Origin: Austropuccinia psidii
Lineage: Eukaryota; Basidiomycota; Pucciniomycetes; Pucciniales; Sphaerophragmiaceae
Reading direction: 5' to 3'
Assembly: GCA_023105745.1 (NCBI GenBank)
Contig: JALGQZ010000011.1
Location: 15,591,975 to 15,655,974, forward strand
Length of the DNA stretch: 64,000 nucleotides
Position numbers and translations under genes: made by a program. Under the pieces are notes generated by a model. That model was not told the origin of the DNA, ran no database searches, and saw only the letters and a program-made list of their open reading frames with translations. Shown here in pieces: positions 1 to 11,215 of this stretch (positions are counted from its first letter, which is position 1; every line of letters begins with the position of its first letter).

Positions 1-314
1 CCAAAACAATTTCAACCCCATCCCCATTGCAAAAACAAAACCCCCATCAGCTCATGAATATCAATATCCCAGAAGGATTTCATCCTACAAAGGCAAGGAA
101 TTTGTTAGCTTTAATTATCAAATAAATCTCAAATTTTTCTGATTGATTTTGCTTTCAGAAAGCATTTCACGAACACATTAAAATGTTGTGGGGCCTTATA
201 TATTGTCAACCTGTGCCCATATCACCCGATTATTGAATGTTGAAATAATTTAATACCCGTTTTTCTTTTTTAAGCAAAATTTCAGCTCATTATGAAAACA
301 AAACCCTCCCACCA
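1..314. other. Upstream flank of the rust-family pseudogene
   Basis: No reading frame here can be assigned. The frame that continues into the pseudogene at 315 is open from about 286, directly after a TTCAG at 281-285 that could be a 3' splice site. An N-terminal exon may therefore lie in this stretch or left of the window. No in-frame ATG precedes the conserved part. Confidence 0.35.
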
Positions 315-1578
315 TTGGTTCCATTGGAAGAACTTCTTATGTTAAGAGGCATGAAGCCAGGCCGCAAGAAATTTGGTAATTTTATTGTACATATGAGTGA
401 TTTTGCGATCAAGTACATTATTTCGCTTTTAGCCAAACTTTGTATCCGTCAATGGGCTCCTGATCTTAACGACCCAAGTGATTCATTATACAACAAAGCT
501 TGCAGAATTAGTGCTATCCAATCATTTTGTCAGATCTCAATTGGAGGAGCATACAAGTTCATGAATGTCAACTTCAGTTATCTAGGGAACATTGAACTAC
601 TCACTAAGGTATATAATCACTATGTCCATTTCTACATGGCCCAGAGATACAAGAAAGAAGCCAAAGAGAGTGGCAAACATGCTAAAGATGAAGAACTAAA
701 AGCAACTCTAAGGGCCAGACTAAAGGTGTGTATGAATTATTTCAGTAGACTATAGTTACATTTGTCTCACTGTTTAGATGTTTTTGGCTTAGGTAAAAAC
801 TCTTCGTTACAAATTTGGTGTTGCGCAAGGCTTTCCACAGCAATAACTAAACATCTTAGCCACTAATGATGCACACAGTGAAGAAAAATTAGATCCAACA
901 ACCAATAAGTATATCATTAAACCAATGGAATGTAGGTCAGAGAAAGCAAACCAATTTATGCGGAGACTTGATGAAGAAATTGAAAAGGCTGATAGAACTC
1001 AAAAAAAATGAACTCAAAGACGTGAACGCCTTCTCCCAAAAGATGGGTGTGCTTCCATAAGCACATATGCACCTGAAGGCCTTCCAATTGATTCTTACGA
1101 TCCGAATTGGTTTAATAACCGCACGGCAGGCCAATATAGAATTATTGCTTATTCAAATAGTATTGCATTTTTTCCAGATGCCACAAAATCACTCCTAGGA
1201 AAGCAACACCAAGATGAGAGGCTCAGCAACAAACGGTTCACTCAAAAATACAGGGAGCAAGTAATTAAGGACTATGATATTTCACATGAAATAGTAAATG
1301 ATGACAAGTTGGATGATTCACTTACTGAAGAAAGTGATTAACTTGCATATTTGGAAGAAAACATTGAAGAAGAAAATCCAACCGAGGAGGCCAAAGAAGA
1401 GAGTGGTGAATTGGAATATCTAATAGATCAAGATGTTGAAATGGAAGATGCTGAAAACAACGATATAGGTCAACATCATAATGGAAGTTTTCTCAACCTT
1501 CCGAACGAATGGGCCTCATGAGAATATCCGATAAGCTATCAAAAAGAAGAAAAGTTGTTAAGGCAAACATTTGGGTAA
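315..1578 (+). pseudogene. Broken member of a repeated rust-fungus protein family of unknown function
   Basis: A conserved reading frame runs from about 315 to the TAA at 1576-1578. It is interrupted by one good intron (726-792, donor GTGTGT, acceptor TTAG, phase 0) that joins RARLK to VKTLRYKF. Exon 2 stays in a single frame for about 780 bases but contains stops at 844 (TAA), 1009 (TGA), 1339 (TAA) and 1519 (TGA). There is no frameshift. Recognisable blocks are QWAPDLNDP, GAYKFMNVN, NHYVHFYMAQ, RSEKANQFMRRLD, GLPIDSYDPNWFNN and FFPDATKSLLGKQHQDE, followed by an acidic tail (EEENPTEEAKEE). I recognise this pattern as a family found in very many copies in rust genomes; its function is unknown to me. 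All four stops can be explained by C-to-T changes (CAA to TAA, CGA to TGA). It faces the Tnp2 pseudogene tail to tail, so it may be the accessory gene of that transposon. Confidence 0.7.
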
Positions 1579-2128
1579 TTGTATTGAGAAATCAATTTGT
1601 CAAAACTGTACATAGATCATAAAACATGATTTTTGGTGATGATTATGTTCCAAGATAGATTTTTCTGATAAAAAACTTAATTAAGTGGTATTTCTATTCT
1701 TTATTGTGGCTTGAATGTTTTTATCTGCTTGAAGAGTTGGTCTGGAAATTATTGATTGCGGAGTAATAGTTTTGTTATGGGTGTTGAGAAAATCAATTTT
1801 TTGTAAATAACATATGTGTATATTTGAATTATCAGCTATGAAAGACTGAAAAACTGTTGTGTGTGCTTATGTGAATAGTTCCAGATTTTCGTATCCCTAA
1901 ATAGGATTTGTTGATTAATTGGAAAGAATTAGAAATAAAAGTCATATTTTGTTCTTGGGCTGCAATTTTATTGTTTCAAATTGAGAAAACAAACGAAAAC
2001 TAATTTTTTTCTCTAAATTTATGTTTTTTTCCAAATAGTCAAACAAAACAAACAAGTGAGATTTAATTTTTAAAAACCATCAAATAACATTTTCAAAAGA
2101 CCGATTTCTAATGTTTTGCAAAATAAGA
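1579..2128. other. Intergenic AT-rich DNA
   Basis: This is the gap between the 3' ends of two convergent pseudogenes. I see no reading frame, RNA gene or clear repeat in it. Confidence 0.5.
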
Positions 2129-5041
2129 TCAATTGAAAGCCTCCAGCCCAACATGTTTGTTAATTGGGCAAGCCATAATAGAAGTATCTTTGTACCCTAA
2201 TGACCATGCCGGCATGTTTAAATATGCCCCCAGCCCAGAGATCTTTGATAGCAGTACATACCCAGGTCTGCGTGTAGTTTTCAAATGCTTGACATTCCAT
2301 GAAGCTAAAAATGAGTCAACGTCTTCAAATCCTACCTCTTGTTCTTGAACTGATTCCAACCAATCAACCATTAAGAGGGGTCCCTTTTGAATATTTTGAT
2401 TGGCTAAAACAAGTATGTGTGCTACCCTTGCAAATTCCACCTCCCCTTTTCCATTGTCAATATATATGATATTGTTAGGTGATTGCTTTGAAACCTTCAG
2501 CTCACAGCGCCATGGAATGTAAGGGGGTTCACAAACCAAGTTTTGCAAAACCATCGAATGGGAAGGATGAGGAAGGTCAGCATAATGGCGCAGCTGAGGG
2601 TGTGATTTTTGGAGATGCTTTAACAGCTGTAAATAGGAGACATTGTCGAGTATTTTTTGATTCAAGCTGAGTGATGGAGATTCATTTAAGGACACGCCTA
2701 ATACAGGCTTGACTTGCTGAAGCCTCTGAAATTGGCCAAATTTTTTCATGATGGTTTCTTCAATGGCCCCTGAAATAACTCATATTAGTTCAAGAAGAGA
2801 TATCAAAGACATCACAAAGATTAATTTTTCACATACCATTCAATGAGTTTGTTTTGAATTTCTGTAGTAGACCTATTAATCTTTCTCCACCGTACTCACA
2901 GACCCCATTCAAAGGGCCCCACCTTGATAAGTGCTCCGGAATGTGCATTGCATAGTGGTGATTAGGTGTGATGTGAATGTTGGGAAATAACAGATTGGAA
3001 GAGTGCTGATATGTTTGATATGCTTGAGAAAACAGATTAGGATCCTCTTTGGTGACAGAACTTGCTCCAATGATCTTGGTGCATTGAATCAATGCACCAA
3101 TATTGAACAGAATTAGATGATTACTAGGTCTGACATCCCAAAAGAGATTCAAAACAATTAATGGGAGGTAAATCCCAAACAGTTATGCCCATTTGTTTGC
3201 TTTGAGTTTTCCAGTTTTAGGAGTACCTATCATTGATGGTATATGGCTTAAACCTTGGGGAACAATTACTTCTTTAATTCTCTTCCTAAGATTCTTGATA
3301 AGGGCTTCTGAAAGGTAGCCTTTTAATCCGTTGTTGTCTTCATTTTCTCACCAAAATTGGTCTTCCATGGTTTGGTCTGATCCTGAATCAGAGAGATCTG
3401 AGGGGGATAGTTGTTGCCGTATGGAAATTAAATCAAATCCCCATCGATAACAAAGGTGGTGCTGCAAAACACCTTTGTACCAGTTGTGAACCACTCCTAA
3501 CAATATATTTTTGACTGGGTCCCAGTATGGCAAACAATTGATTTCTGACCATCGAATCACATTTGTCTTTGCAAGCGTTTGTTGTACTCTTGTTGTTCTT
3601 GCATCCTTCCATTGCCATGATGCACCCAAAACATTAGTTCCTTTGTGAAGATTTCCAAGCTTTATTTGATGTCTTTCATGGTCTTGAAACTCACACCAAG
3701 ATCAAAAATATTTAGCAGAATGGGACATGAATCCCCCAACTTTGTGAGTTGCAACAATATCCCCAATCAAACCTACCAATTTAACAATGACCCTTTGCCC
3801 TTGTGGATAATTTGGGGTAGTAATCACAATTCCATTGTTTAATTGAATCAATTCCTGAATTAGTGGCTTCAAGACATTGTTAATTGTGATCATATCGGGC
3901 TGGTTTGGTGGAGGGATTATACCAGCTAAGCAGGTGTATTTTGGCTGAAACCATTCTCGTGGTTGAAAATTAAAACAATAGAGCATTAAGATCCCCATTG
4001 ACAGTTGCTTTCCTGCAATCTTGTTTCCATGGGGATTGAACCAGTCTACAAATAGACCAAATCCTAATTGAAGACTTGGGGCTGAGGAGCTTTTCAAAAA
4101 CATTTCTTGCCAGAGATTAGCTTGGGAAATATCAAAAACAACTGTACCTTGACAAGATGACAAATTTTGGTGCCATTCTTCAAGCTTTGATTCAATACCT
4201 GGAAGATTGAGTAACCACGTGATCCATGGACGGATTTGTTGTGGAATAAATGTTGCTTGAGGATTACAAAGATGTGGCTGACCCCGTAATTGAATTTGTC
4301 CATGCTTTCGAATGTGGCTTGTTGAAGCCCTTTTTTTGGTGATAAAGTGAATGTAGGGGAGTTGATGTACTTTGTAAGGGTTGAAAAGTTCAGTATAGCA
4401 TTGATTGCTTGAGATGGTGGGCTTGTATGTACATTCTTCTTGGGCTAATTCAATATCATAAAGTGAGTAACATTGTGGGAAACACACATGTCATTCAAAT
4501 TCAAACTCCAATTCTAATTGTTTGGAGATTGTACGGATATCATATGGTATCCTGGATAGTTGACTTTTGATAGAATGATCTTGCTGAGCAACAACTTGAG
4601 CTAAATAAACAATCATGTCTCTTGCACAACGGCAGTTCTCTCTACTAATTCCACATATGAGATAGAGCCACATGATAAAGTATAAGATGACAGCTAAAGG
4701 AATGATCATGAAATCAGTGAGGTGTCAAAATTGCATTGAAATACAAGAGAGCTAAACAAACAGATAATCTTTGATTGGCTAGTACTCTCGTTATTGCAAT
4801 CAACTTCTTATTGGTCACTGTGTTCTTTGACATCACTTGTTGATGAATGTTTGCTGAGTTTCTTTTTGCGATTGAGTAATAGATTAGAAACCCCATTTTC
4901 AATCGCAGATGATTCTTTTTTTTCTTCCTTTGCCCAATTACGTATTTGGGTGCTGCGGTTGACGTAAAGTCCTTGGCGAGTTTTTCCATTGGAGAGGGTG
5001 ATTTCGTATTTTTGGCAGCTTGGACAGGTACAGAAGTCCAT
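2129..5041 (-). pseudogene. Tnp2-family (CACTA/EnSpm-type) transposase, inactivated
   Basis: On the minus strand a transposase-like protein can be followed from M at 5041 to a stop at 2129. In order: an N-terminal Cys motif (CTCPSCQKYEI); a hydrophobic segment with RENCRCARDMIVYLAQ (4491-4709); a CFPQCYSLYD Cys block (from 4487); the core with FVDWFNPHGNKIAGKQLS and LAGIIPPPNQPD; SWCEF; LPYWDPVKNILLGVVHNW; and a C-terminal part with MHIPEHLSRWGPLNGVCEYGGE. These match basidiomycete Tnp2 transposases as I know them. A canonical intron at 2770-2836 (donor GTATGT, acceptor TTTCAG, phase 1) joins SLNG to AIEETIMKK. From 4487 to 2837 a single frame is kept, broken by stops near 3702, 3348 and 3180; another TGA sits near 4488. 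The 5' part (4491-5041) needs at least one frame change or unseen introns. Clear CACTA termini were not found. Confidence 0.75.
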
Positions 5042-5269
5042 GACTTTACGTTAGAAATCGAAAAAATTGAATATTTGAATCTGATGTGAGTTTAAGTTGG
5101 AAGTGAGCAATAAAAAGATTGTTGATCGTAAATTGGTGAGGTAGAGGGTATGCCAGTATACACGTATATGAACGTTAGTACTAGTAGTGTATTTAATGTA
5201 AAAAAATAAAATTTGAAGAAAAATGATAAGATTGAAACAAAATAAAAATGGAATGAAAATATGCCACAA

Positions 5270-6420
5270 TCAAGTAAAATTAAATTAAAACCAATATTGG
5301 AAGAAACCTGGATTTAAGATTAAATTCAATTAAAATTTAAGAATTGGGACAAAATTGTAAACAAATTGAATTTCAAATAAAACAAAAACAAGAATATCAC
5401 CAAAATGAGATCAAATTAGAAAAAAACCCAATTAAATAAAAATGCAAAGAAAGAGTAAAATAATGGAAATGAAAATAGAAATAAAAATAAATTGGATAAA
5501 AATCTTAATAAATGAAAAGAATTGAGAATTTACATAGAATTAAAGTGAAAATTTCAAAAATTCCAAAAAAAGACATGAAAAGGATTCAAAATTAAAATAC
5601 AAACCAAAAAATACATGAAGTAAGTTGAATAAATCAAATAAATGAAACAAATAAAATGATTAAAATGAGTAAAATAAATAATATAGATAATATAAATAAA
5701 ATTAATATAAATAAAATTAATATAAATAAAATTAATAAAAATAATATTAATATAAATAATATGAATAAAACAAATAACATAAGCAAGACAAATAATATAA
5801 TAACCTGAAAAAACAAGAAAATAAATAAATAAAGATAAAAAATAAAATAAATAATCAAAATAAAATAAATGAAATAGATAAAGTAAATAAAGTAAATGAA
5901 ATAAATGTAATAAATAAAGTAAATAAAATAAATGGAATAAATGAAATAAGTAATATAAAGAATTAAATTAAATTATGGAAAAAGAAAAATACAATTAAAC
6001 TGGAATCCAAAGGAAAATCAATTACAATAAAATTGTAATAAAATAACATGAAATATAATATAATAAAGATGGAAGAAAAATAGTTCAGAAATAAAACCAA
6101 AATACAATAAAAAACAAATAAAAAACAAATAAAAATAAAATAAAAAATAAATACAAATCAAATACAAATTAAATAAAAACAAAAGAAGAAAAAAATCAAG
6201 GGCAAACTAAAGGTAAAAATAAAATTAACAATCAAACAAACTGAAATCAAAATTAAAGTTGCAATAACAACAAAACAACAAATAAAAACCTGAAAGTGAA
6301 ATGAATATTAAGTACAAATTAAAATGAAAAATTGAAATAAAATACAAATAAATCAAATAAATTATAAACCAAAAAACAAAAAAAAGTACAAAATGGAATA
6401 AAAAATAAAACCTGATGAGT
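5270..6420. repeat. A-rich low-complexity DNA built from AAATA/AATAA-like words
   Basis: The plus strand is a long run of AAATAAATAAAAT-like words with very few C or G. It lies directly upstream of the Tnp2 pseudogene. The Leu/Ile/Phe-rich minus-strand frames here are artefacts of this composition. It may be an eroded microsatellite or the subterminal part of the transposon. Confidence 0.8.
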
Positions 6421-6578
6421 GTAATGGTAGGTTTCACAGCTGCGCAGTTCACATGAAACCACCCTGCCTATGTCACCTGAACAAAAACATAATGAAGTTC
6501 CAACACCGCGCGCGTGAAATTCCAATGCATACGTCGAGGTGACGTACAACTGCGTACGTCACTTGTTTGCCGGGGGTG
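6421..6578. promoter_or_regulatory. CpG-rich patch with two perfect inverted repeats
   Basis: About 150 bases stand out by CpG content (CACCGCGCGCGTG, ATACGTCGAGG) in otherwise CpG-poor DNA. Two palindromes are visible. GGTTTCA and TGAAACC flank 17 bases at about 6431-6461. GTGACGTAC (6539-6547) and GTACGTCAC (6554-6562) are separated by six bases. The second contains two TGACGT/ACGTCA cores of the CRE/ATF bZIP type. It could be a promoter, a transposon end or a protein-binding site; no gene start can be tied to it. Confidence 0.4.
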
Positions 6579-6647
6579 ACTTGAATGGACACGGGTGCAT
6601 TCAAGAACTTGAAAGCTGTAGACAGGGGTTCGACTCCCTCACTCGGA
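6579..6647 (+). pseudogene. tRNA-Asp-like 3' fragment (copy 1)
   Basis: This stretch matches the intron and 3' half of the fuller copies at 6907 and 48100, including the TTCGACT T-loop and the ACTCGGA 3' acceptor strand. The 5' half (acceptor 5' strand, D arm, anticodon) is missing, replaced by unrelated CpG-rich sequence. It is therefore not a gene. It heads a repeat fragment that runs to about 6780. Confidence 0.55.
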
Positions 6648-6906
6648 GATTTGATATCCTACCTTCTAACTATATCTGAGGAAATTTTTTTTGGAGAATA
6701 TCTTGAACTCAGCTCAAACTTTTTCACTTAGCGGACTTGCAATTTTCAAAGATCCACTACCAACAAAATGGGTAAAGAGCGTGGAAGGCAATACTGATAA
6801 TTCCAGTCCTAGAAACTAATTACTCCTTCCTTTGAATGTGCAAATCCAAATTTACGGTATTCAATAGGTGACATATTAGTAACCCAAATGGGAATACTAA
6901 AAATAA
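6648..6906. repeat. Fragment of the tRNA-headed repeat
   Basis: 6648-6780 resembles the DNA that follows the tRNA-like copies at 7384 and 48206 (TTGATATCCTA, TTTTCACTT, GACTTGCAATTTTC). 6800-6906 resembles 47,990-48,099, the DNA preceding the third copy (GGTGACATATTAGTAACCC). The repeat is thus partly duplicated in tandem here. No gene is seen. Confidence 0.55.
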
Positions 6907-7010
6907 TCTGAGTTAGTTCAACGGTAGAATAACTGCCTGTCAAACTTGAATGGACATGGGTGCATTCAAGAACTTGAAAGCTGTAGATGGGGGTCCAACC
7001 CCCTCACTCG
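6907..7010 (+). pseudogene. tRNA-Asp(GTC)-like sequence with intron, acceptor stem cut by an LTR (copy 2)
   Basis: The 5' acceptor strand TCTGAGT, D arm GTTC/GAAT and anticodon loop CTGTCAA (anticodon GTC) are present. They are followed by an intron-like insert of about 36 bases just after the anticodon, which contains CTTGAATG and CATTCAAG as a hairpin. The T arm is altered (TCCAACC loop). The 3' acceptor strand ACTCGGA is split after ACTCG by the solo LTR at 7011-7378, and the final GA lies after 7383. It cannot be functional as it stands. Confidence 0.6.
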
Positions 7011-7378
7011 TAAAAGACTCAATAGATTTGTAAGTGAGTTAGGAAAAGGGAGTTACAAAGGAGTTCAAGGAGTCAGAAACAAATAGCTGGATTGCAAGAG
7101 CAGAGCATACCTGAAAGACTCAATAGATTCGTAAGTGAGTTAGGAACAGGGAGTTACAAAGGAGTTCAAGGAGTAAGAAACGAATAGCTGGATAAAGACT
7201 AAGCTATTCGAGTCTCCTTGCTCTATATATAGTATTTACAAATCTAAAGTCCGCGTTATTACGAACGGGACTTGCGATTACTCTTAGCAATGATGAAATG
7301 AAGTAACCTATAATTAAAGAAAGCATTTTGATACATGATCAGAGTGTGCTATTGTTGTTAGGGATGATTACATTAACA
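7011..7378 (-). mobile_element. 368-bp solo LTR with 5-bp target duplication ACTCG
   Basis: ACTCG occurs immediately on both sides (7006-7010 and 7379-7383), and removing the insert restores the tRNA-like acceptor stem. Read on the minus strand the insert starts TGTTAATG and ends CTTTTA, i.e. TG...TA instead of TG...CA. A TATATATAG box lies near 7225-7240 on the minus strand, as expected in an LTR promoter. The left part contains two tandem copies, about 101 bp apart, of a unit beginning GACTCAATAGATT (7016 and 7117). A copia- or gypsy-type LTR is most likely; no internal region is present. Confidence 0.65.
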
Positions 7379-7383
7379 ACTCG

Positions 7384-9373
7384 GAGAGTTGATATCCTAG
7401 CTCCTAACTATATCTGGAGAGATTATTTTGAAGCGTGTCTTGATGGATCTCAGACCTTTTCACTTCACGGGCTTGCTCTTTCCAAAGACGCTACCCACAA
7501 ATTGGTCTAAAATGTTACCCTTTTCATCTCTGTGACATTGTAATCCAATGGGTTTCATGAAGAATTAAGAGTCTCAAAAATCACAATATCCCCTATTTTT
7601 GTAGTATTTCCGGAGAAGATTTCAGGCGTCAGGAATAAAAATGCCAAATTAATTCATAGTAAGCCTTTGATAACTAAAAAGAGCCCTTTTGGCTAATTTG
7701 CTACCTTTTGGTATGCCAACATCAGCAGTAGAAAGTTCCTCGAGTATTTGAAAAAGTTCCAAATATAATGTAGGATATTTTTCGCTTTCATGAAGATTAA
7801 AAATATCCCTGACCTTCTTTTCTTTAGCGTTCCAATATTCACAACGTGATCACATAGCTATTGATAATTCATGTATGGCGATCAACACATCAGCAAAAGT
7901 TCTGATAAGGGTCATGGTTCTTGAAGCTATAAGCAGTGTGGATATTAATCTTGAAGTCATTTGAAATATCAATTGGCTTAAAGATAGTCTTTTTTATGAT
8001 GGGAGAAAATAAAGGGTGGAAGAATCGATTTTTTGGAATTTGAAATAACTTTTCAACTGACTTCTTTTTCTAAAAGATTTTGTTAAAAAGTAAGTGAAAC
8101 GAAAATCTTGTTTTATATTTATAAATCTTATTTTTCAAATTACAAAGTATATAAGGAATATATTGATAATATTTCATCTTGTATATGGGTTTGGAATGTT
8201 CAGATCTATTGGAGACTTCTTTCCTTGAAATATATTGGAGAAGATATAAATATATATCTCCTTTAAAAGGATTCGCGATTCAATAAGTTTGTGAAGAACA
8301 GATCTTCAATATAATTTTTATATATCCACTTGAATCAACCAATTTTAAAAACAAAAATTCTAAATGGCGGAAGTTTTCTACAGGTGTGTATATCCCAAAC
8401 AAATGAGTTTGAAAGGCTCTATGATTCAGCGTGTTATCTTTTTTAGAGAAGATGTCATTTATTTTCTCTCAAAAAGGAACTTCCATCAAGATAACCTTTC
8501 CTACCCTGGGAAGTGAGAAGAAAACAAAACTTGTTATTGTGGCATTGAAAGTTACATTTTCAATTTCATTCAAAGCACAAAAACTGACAATGTGAAACAA
8601 TTGAATAAAATAACCTGAAAATTCCTCATATCCTCTTTCTAAAAATTTTATAGTATATAGTTTTTAGATAATAATAATATTCTAAATTTTCTGGAAACTT
8701 CATACATTTAAAGAGAATTTGATGCCGTTTAAAAAGATTATTTGAGAAAATATTTCAGCGCTTGAGTTTGGAAGGAAGAGTGATTTTTGCTATCAAACTA
8801 GTAATTGTAGGGAAAAGCTTGTTTTCTAATAGTTGACCCCATAATATCACAGAGTATCTTGTGCTCCCAATTCATTTGAAATCACCATTTGTTGCAATTT
8901 TGAAGTATTGAAAAAATGAGCACAAAATACCATACATGAAATAACTTCCTTTCAATGGCCTTTTGAATAAGTTCCTTCAATGCAAAACAACTATAGTATC
9001 ACAACTTGAATATTTAACATGATCTTACTAAAGGGGAAAAATCTAAACGTGTTATCAGAAAGAGCACTTGAAATAATGAAAAACTATGCATATATCTTGA
9101 ATCCTGAATTCTTTCACCAAAATATTTTATCTCAGTATGATGTTGATATTTGGGATTATAGGAAATTCATTTCAACTTGACAATAACATTAAACATAAAT
9201 TGAGTATTCCCCAGGAAAGTTACAGTATGTGGTTATTTGTCCATAAAATGTACTCTATTAATTGGTACCAATATCTTATACAAGGATGAGAATGGGAAAT
9301 ATGATTAATTTGTATCCTTTTAAAAACCTTTCTTGATTTAATAGTTCATTGTTTATGGTCAAGTAAATACTGA
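7384..9373. repeat. Repeat R1, first copy (second copy 48,206-50,770)
   Basis: This stretch is collinear with 48,206-50,100 and 50,573-50,715. Shared blocks include GATTTCAGGCGT near 7620 and 48,433, and TCTTGTATATGGGTTT near 8180 and 48,988. No reading frame of note is found. In both places the repeat begins with the tRNA-Asp-like sequence and ends just before a gypsy LTR of the same family. Confidence 0.7.
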
Positions 9374-9378
9374 AACTT

Positions 9379-11170
9379 TGTGAGCCTGAGAGCTATCTCA
9401 ACATACCCAAAAGACTATGAATAACAAAATTATGTTATAATTATGAGTAAATGAATCTCTTTATATTATACAAACAAAAATTAAATATAAATAGGAAATT
9501 TATATAAAAATCTAAACATTTCATTATAAGAAAAAATTAAATAAACATCAAAATTCAAAAATTTAAAAACACAATTTTACTTGAAAAAATGAAGTAAAAA
9601 TGGATTTTCAACAAAAATAGTAAAATTAAGATATGTTTAGAGAAAAGTTAAAGAAAAATTAGTATAGATTTTTCTCCAATAAATAAATGTATGGAAATTA
9701 TTTCACCATTGGATTCCTCATAAAATATAAGATAGGCTCACCTCTGGGTGAAATTTCTGTAGCTCAACTCTGAATAATCTTAAATTAAGTTTTTAGTATT
9801 TTATGAATAAAAATTGAAAATCCTCAAAAGCAAAATTTAATTAACACCAACTGTGGTTTTACCCATCAATTTTGGTGTTAAAGTTAAGGTGTGGTGTGTA
9901 ATTTAGAAGTTTCAAGGAATTGAAGTATTTTTAATTGAAATGTCAAAATGTGTGCATGTATTACATAATTGAACTTTCATTTAAATATGAGGTTTCAATT
10001 ATTGTAATTGTGTACTGTAAAAAATAAATTGAATTACATATTTAGATTACAAATATAATAATGATGAGGAATTAAAGAAAGAATAAATTGGTAAGATTAA
10101 TCCTGGGGGGGCAAAGGAATCTTGGGTACAAGGGTTCCAAAATACCCCAAATTCCTAGCTGACAGACATGGGATATCAAAATTAACACAAAGGACCATAC
10201 ATTATGGCATGGAATTGATCACAGGGTCTGTGACTCCATTTATGATGAGGATTGGTGTTCAACAAGGGAATTTTTAACTGCTGCCAAGAGGGTTAAACTA
10301 CACTTAAGCTAAAAATCATTTGGAAAAACAGTTTTGAGTGGTATTGATCTCTCTTATGTACATTCTGATGTGTTTTGAAGGCTTTAAACCAGGTATTGCT
10401 ATACCAATGGCTGATTTAAGGGTGTAAAATGCCTAAAACCAGCCCTTTTTTGTTCCAAGCAGGGTTCAATTATGCCATAATTCACCTTTATGTTTTCAGA
10501 GTGTTCCTCACGACTGACAAGAGTAAATGGAATTTTGGAGTAAGAGGAATTCCGTTAATAAAAGAGTGTCTTCTTTGCCCCACTTCATTCTTCATGTTAT
10601 AACCTTTTCCTTTAAAAATTAGTCTAAAAACTGTTAACCCAATCAATAAAATATTTCAACCACCACTTTTATATCCTTTTAAAACTTCAACCATGTTAAA
10701 AAATCATTCTAGTCATTTTTCAATTCTTACAATCAATCTAACCCTTGAGCCACCCCAAAATTGAATTAAAACATCTTTCATGACTGTTAGCTTTTTTGCT
10801 TTGATTCAAAATCCACTAAGGTTACTTTTGGGTGTGTCTCCTCTTTAATAATCTCTTCAAAGAATTTTGAATATTAATATCCTGCAATTCTTTTCTCAAT
10901 TTATTCCAATTAAAATTGTACTTGAAGTAATTTCTGTTTTTGCCTTAAATACCTCTTGTAAAGTATTTTGGGCTAAATTTTTATTGTTGGTAAAACAATA
11001 AATCATTGTAATACTATTGTTTTATACCAAAAAAGTTACAAAAAAGGTTGGTGTGTTTTCTCCTTGAAATTTCACATTTTACTATATGTTGTCAAATTTT
11101 ACCTCATAAAAATTTTGACAACAGCAAAAGTACTTAATTTGTGATCAAATTTTCATATCCACACCTTACA
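9379..11170 (-). mobile_element. Solo LTR, about 1.8 kb, with near-perfect 5-bp target duplication
   Basis: The segment starts TGTGAGCC and ends CCTTACA (TG...CA) and is bounded by AACTT (9374-9378) and CACTT (11,171-11,175). The empty site is preserved in the second array at 50,722-50,735 (AATACTGA, CACCT, ATCTTC). The reverse complement matches the LTR that begins at 42,663 (AAGGTGTGGA start) and the fragment at 61,050-62,382. No internal coding region lies next to it, so it is a solo LTR. The strand is set by comparison with those copies. Confidence 0.75.
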
Positions 11171-11215
11171 CACTTATCTCCAGCTGTAATTTCAAACAAA
11201 TCAATTCCATTTTTA

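Noticed and set aside
5184..5190. CACTA/TAGTG terminus of the Tnp2 element
   Set aside because: A TAGTG word is present but no partner CACTA end with inverted repeat could be found at the other side within the window.
5634..6549. Hydrophobic minus-strand frames that look like membrane proteins
   Set aside because: They come from A-rich low-complexity DNA translated on the other strand; the Phe/Ile/Leu runs reflect composition only.
7328..7510. 60-codon frame as a gene
   Set aside because: It crosses the junction between the solo LTR and the R1 repeat and has no similarity in the second copy.
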